Of a stretch of 8,428 bases of DNA, positions 6,750 through 8,428 are shown one piece after another; position 1 is the first letter of the stretch; every line of letters begins with the position of its first letter. Made by a program: the position numbers and the translations under genes. The notes under the pieces are model-generated. The model worked only from the letters and a program-made list of their open reading frames with translations. It was not told the origin of the DNA and did not search any database. Source of the stretch: DASWVC01 sp036401335 (GTDB lineage: Bacteria > Verrucomicrobiota > Verrucomicrobiia > Chthoniobacterales > JAFAMB01); assembly GCA_036401335.1 (NCBI GenBank), contig DASWVC010000352.1, positions 1 through 8,428 of the forward strand. The letters are read 5' to 3'.

Positions 6750-8428
6750 TCAGAAATTTGCTGACGCTGGCGTAAGGTTAGGTTCTGGGAGGTCAAATTT
6801 GTCCGTTTCGACCAATTTTCGGAATAGACCCGGCTCGATGCTCAGGTCGCGGAAGCTCCCGTCCTGAACCACCCGCCCGTGATCAACCACCAGGATGCGG
6901 TCGCAATTCTTAATGGTGGAAAGCCGGTGAGCGATAAAAATTGCGGTCCTTCCTTTGAGCACCCGGTTGATGGCTTCCCGCACCAGGCGTTCACTGACGA
7001 CGTCAAGGGCACTCGTCGCCTCGTCAAAGAGAAGAAACTCAGGGTTATGCAACAAGGCGCGGGCGATGGCGAGGCGTTGCCGTTGGCCGCCCGACAAACG
7101 GGTTCCCCCTTCCCCGATGGGGGTATCAAGGCCCTCAGGCATCTCGGCAATAAACTCCCACGCGCTGGCCAACTCACAAACCCTGCGGCAATCCTCTTCT
7201 GTGGCGTCCTCCCGCATCATGAGAAGGTTCTGGCGAATGGTAGTCGCAAAAAAGTACGGGTCCTGGGGAACAACCCCGAAACGCCGCCGTACATCCACGG
7301 CGTTGATGTGCCGCATGTCCACGTCCCCGATGCGGATGGAGCCTTCGTCCGGGTCGTACAAGCGCAGAAACAGTTTGGCCAGGGTCGTCTTGCCCGATCC
7401 GCTCGGTCCGACGATCGCCACCCTTTGCCCGAAAGGAATGCTCAGGCTGATGCCGCGCAACACCGGCTGGTCCGGCGCATACGAAAAGCTTACCCGGGAC
7501 ATCGTGAGCGGTGCACAGGCAGGCGGTGTTTGACGCTCCCAGGGCTGGGGATCGGGTGTGGAAGTCGTCGTCCGCAGAACGTCGGTAAGCCGTTTCAGGC
7601 TGGCTTGTGCCTGCCCATGCATGGTGCCCAACCCGAAAAGCAGGTTCAGCGGAAGCTGGAGGGCACCATAAGAAGCCAGGAAGGCCACCAGCTGACCTTC
7701 GGTCAGGTGCCCGCCGAGGTACCTCCAGGTGCCGACGCAGCAAAGGACAATGAAGCAAATGTAATTAAGCGCCTCAGGACGCATGTTGATTTTGTGGGTC
7801 TCAACGTCACGCCGGTAAGCCTGACTTTGAAGTTGAGTCGCACTTTCGTCAAAGGTACCTACCATCTGATCCTCGATGGCGTGCATCTTGACGTCGCGAT
7901 TGCCTCGGAAAATGTCCGTCACCCGCCCCGTAATGCGGCCCTCGGCGGCCTGGTACTTCTGGTAGAGCCCCCGTAAGCGGGAACTGCCTTGGCGCATGGA
8001 AATCACCGTGACGAGCACGAGCGCCAACAAAACCAAGCTCAGGGTCCAGTCCCAAAAACAAACCCAGATGCTGGACACAAGGAAGGCAGTGACGGAATTG
8101 GGCACGTTAATCACCGCATTGTGAAAGAACATGCTGATCTCATTCAGGGGCGACCCCATGACATAGGTAAACAGTTCCCCGCTGGTGTGCCGGCCATGGA
8201 ACCGCAGGCAAAGATGGTTCAGGTGCCGGAAAAACTTGCTGCGAAGCTCGAAAAGGATCTTCTCCCGGATGTAGGTGAAGATTTTGTAACTTGCAAACCA
8301 AGCCCCCATCCGAATGCCCAAAGCAGCGACGAGGTAAATTGCCATCAGCAGGCAAAGGCGTTGGATGCGCTGCATCGGGGGGATCCCGGATGGGCGGATT
8401 ACGTCATCAACAAGGTAGCGGGGCACCA
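6750..8428 (-). CDS. ABC exporter, fused permease and ATPase (MsbA/PglK-like half-transporter), 5'-truncated
   Basis: This is a partial gene. The frame stays open to the right edge, where its first visible residues (PRYLVDDVI) match the interior of an exporter just after TM1; about 30-50 residues including TM1 are missing. Using the 558 visible residues, TM helices lie near 24-45, 110-144 (two helices), 221-239 and 246-269. The nucleotide-binding domain spans about 305-545 and has every catalytic motif: Walker A GPSGSGKTT (340-348), Q-loop Gln388 in VPQDPY, signature LSGGQRQR (444-451), Walker B FLLFDEA (464-470), D-loop SALD (472-475) and H-loop His500. The ATPase should therefore be active as a homodimer, or with a partner encoded outside the window. 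Family members flip lipid A, lipid-linked oligosaccharides, peptides or drugs. The tight downstream coupling to a glycosyltransferase and glf points to export of a glycolipid or lipid-linked glycan, but this is inference. Confidence 0.93.
   Translation of the reverse strand, partial: VPRYLVDDVIRPSGIPPMQRIQRLCLLMAIYLVAALGIRMGAWFASYKIFTYIREKILFELRSKFFRHLNHLCLRFHGRHTSGELFTYVMGSPLNEISMFFHNAVINVPNSVTAFLVSSIWVCFWDWTLSLVLLALVLVTVISMRQGSSRLRGLYQKYQAAEGRITGRVTDIFRGNRDVKMHAIEDQMVGTFDESATQLQSQAYRRDVETHKINMRPEALNYICFIVLCCVGTWRYLGGHLTEGQLVAFLASYGALQLPLNLLFGLGTMHGQAQASLKRLTDVLRTTTSTPDPQPWERQTPPACAPLTMSRVSFSYAPDQPVLRGISLSIPFGQRVAIVGPSGSGKTTLAKLFLRLYDPDEGSIRIGDVDMRHINAVDVRRRFGVVPQDPYFFATTIRQNLLMMREDATEEDCRRVCELASAWEFIAEMPEGLDTPIGEGGTRLSGGQRQRLAIARALLHNPEFLLFDEATSALDVVSERLVREAINRVLKGRTAIFIAHRLSTIKNCDRILVVDHGRVVQDGSFRDLSIEPGLFRKLVETDKFDLPEPNLTPASANF

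Noticed and set aside
7174..7758. Open frame of 194 codons on the minus strand, as evidence of a frameshift in the exporter
   Set aside because: The main exporter frame is intact and continuous through this region with Walker A and Q-loop motifs in the right order. The second frame has no domain.
6879..7976. Long open frame (365 codons) on the plus strand
   Set aside because: It lies wholly antisense to the ABC exporter, whose opposite frame carries every conserved ATPase motif. The antisense translation is rich in Arg, Pro and Gly with no recognisable domain, as expected of a shadow frame in GC-rich coding DNA.

Overview
The window looks like ordinary chromosome from a moderately GC-rich Gram-negative bacterium. 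It holds six protein-coding genes, no RNA genes, no mobile elements and no CRISPR array. A Verrucomicrobiota or other PVC-group host is a tentative guess. It rests on the overall look of the proteins (a periplasmic DegP-type protease, a shortened KamA, and a Galf glycosylation cluster) and on the scarcity of Shine-Dalgarno sequences. No phylogenetic marker settles it.

Layout from left to right. A DegP/HtrA-family periplasmic protease (minus strand, 20-1456) is transcribed away from a lysine 2,3-aminomutase-family radical SAM enzyme (plus strand, 1623-2825). The two are separated by a 160-base divergent control region. An RlmI-type 23S rRNA methyltransferase (plus, 2943-4112) follows after a 117-base gap with GC-rich secondary structure. 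A 135-base convergent gap with no recognisable terminator comes next. The rest is a three-gene minus-strand cluster read from right to left: a half-size ABC exporter (5'-truncated by the window edge, 6750-8428), a family-4/TuaH-like glycosyltransferase (5464-6717) and UDP-galactopyranose mutase Glf (4248-5429). Gaps of only 32 and 34 bases separate them, so they are very probably one operon.

How the genes work together. In the right-hand operon, Glf converts UDP-Galp to UDP-Galf, the adjacent glycosyltransferase could use that or a related donor, and the MsbA/PglK-like exporter could flip the resulting lipid-linked glycan. This joint role is inferred from gene order and family membership. The left-hand genes (protein quality control, a lysine/beta-lysine-type aminomutase, rRNA modification) share no obvious pathway.

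The most distinctive observation is in the KamA-like enzyme. All catalytic, PLP-binding and lysine-recognition residues appear to be kept. However, the four cysteines that form the structural zinc site of the clostridial enzyme appear to be absent. No convincing previously undescribed system was found.
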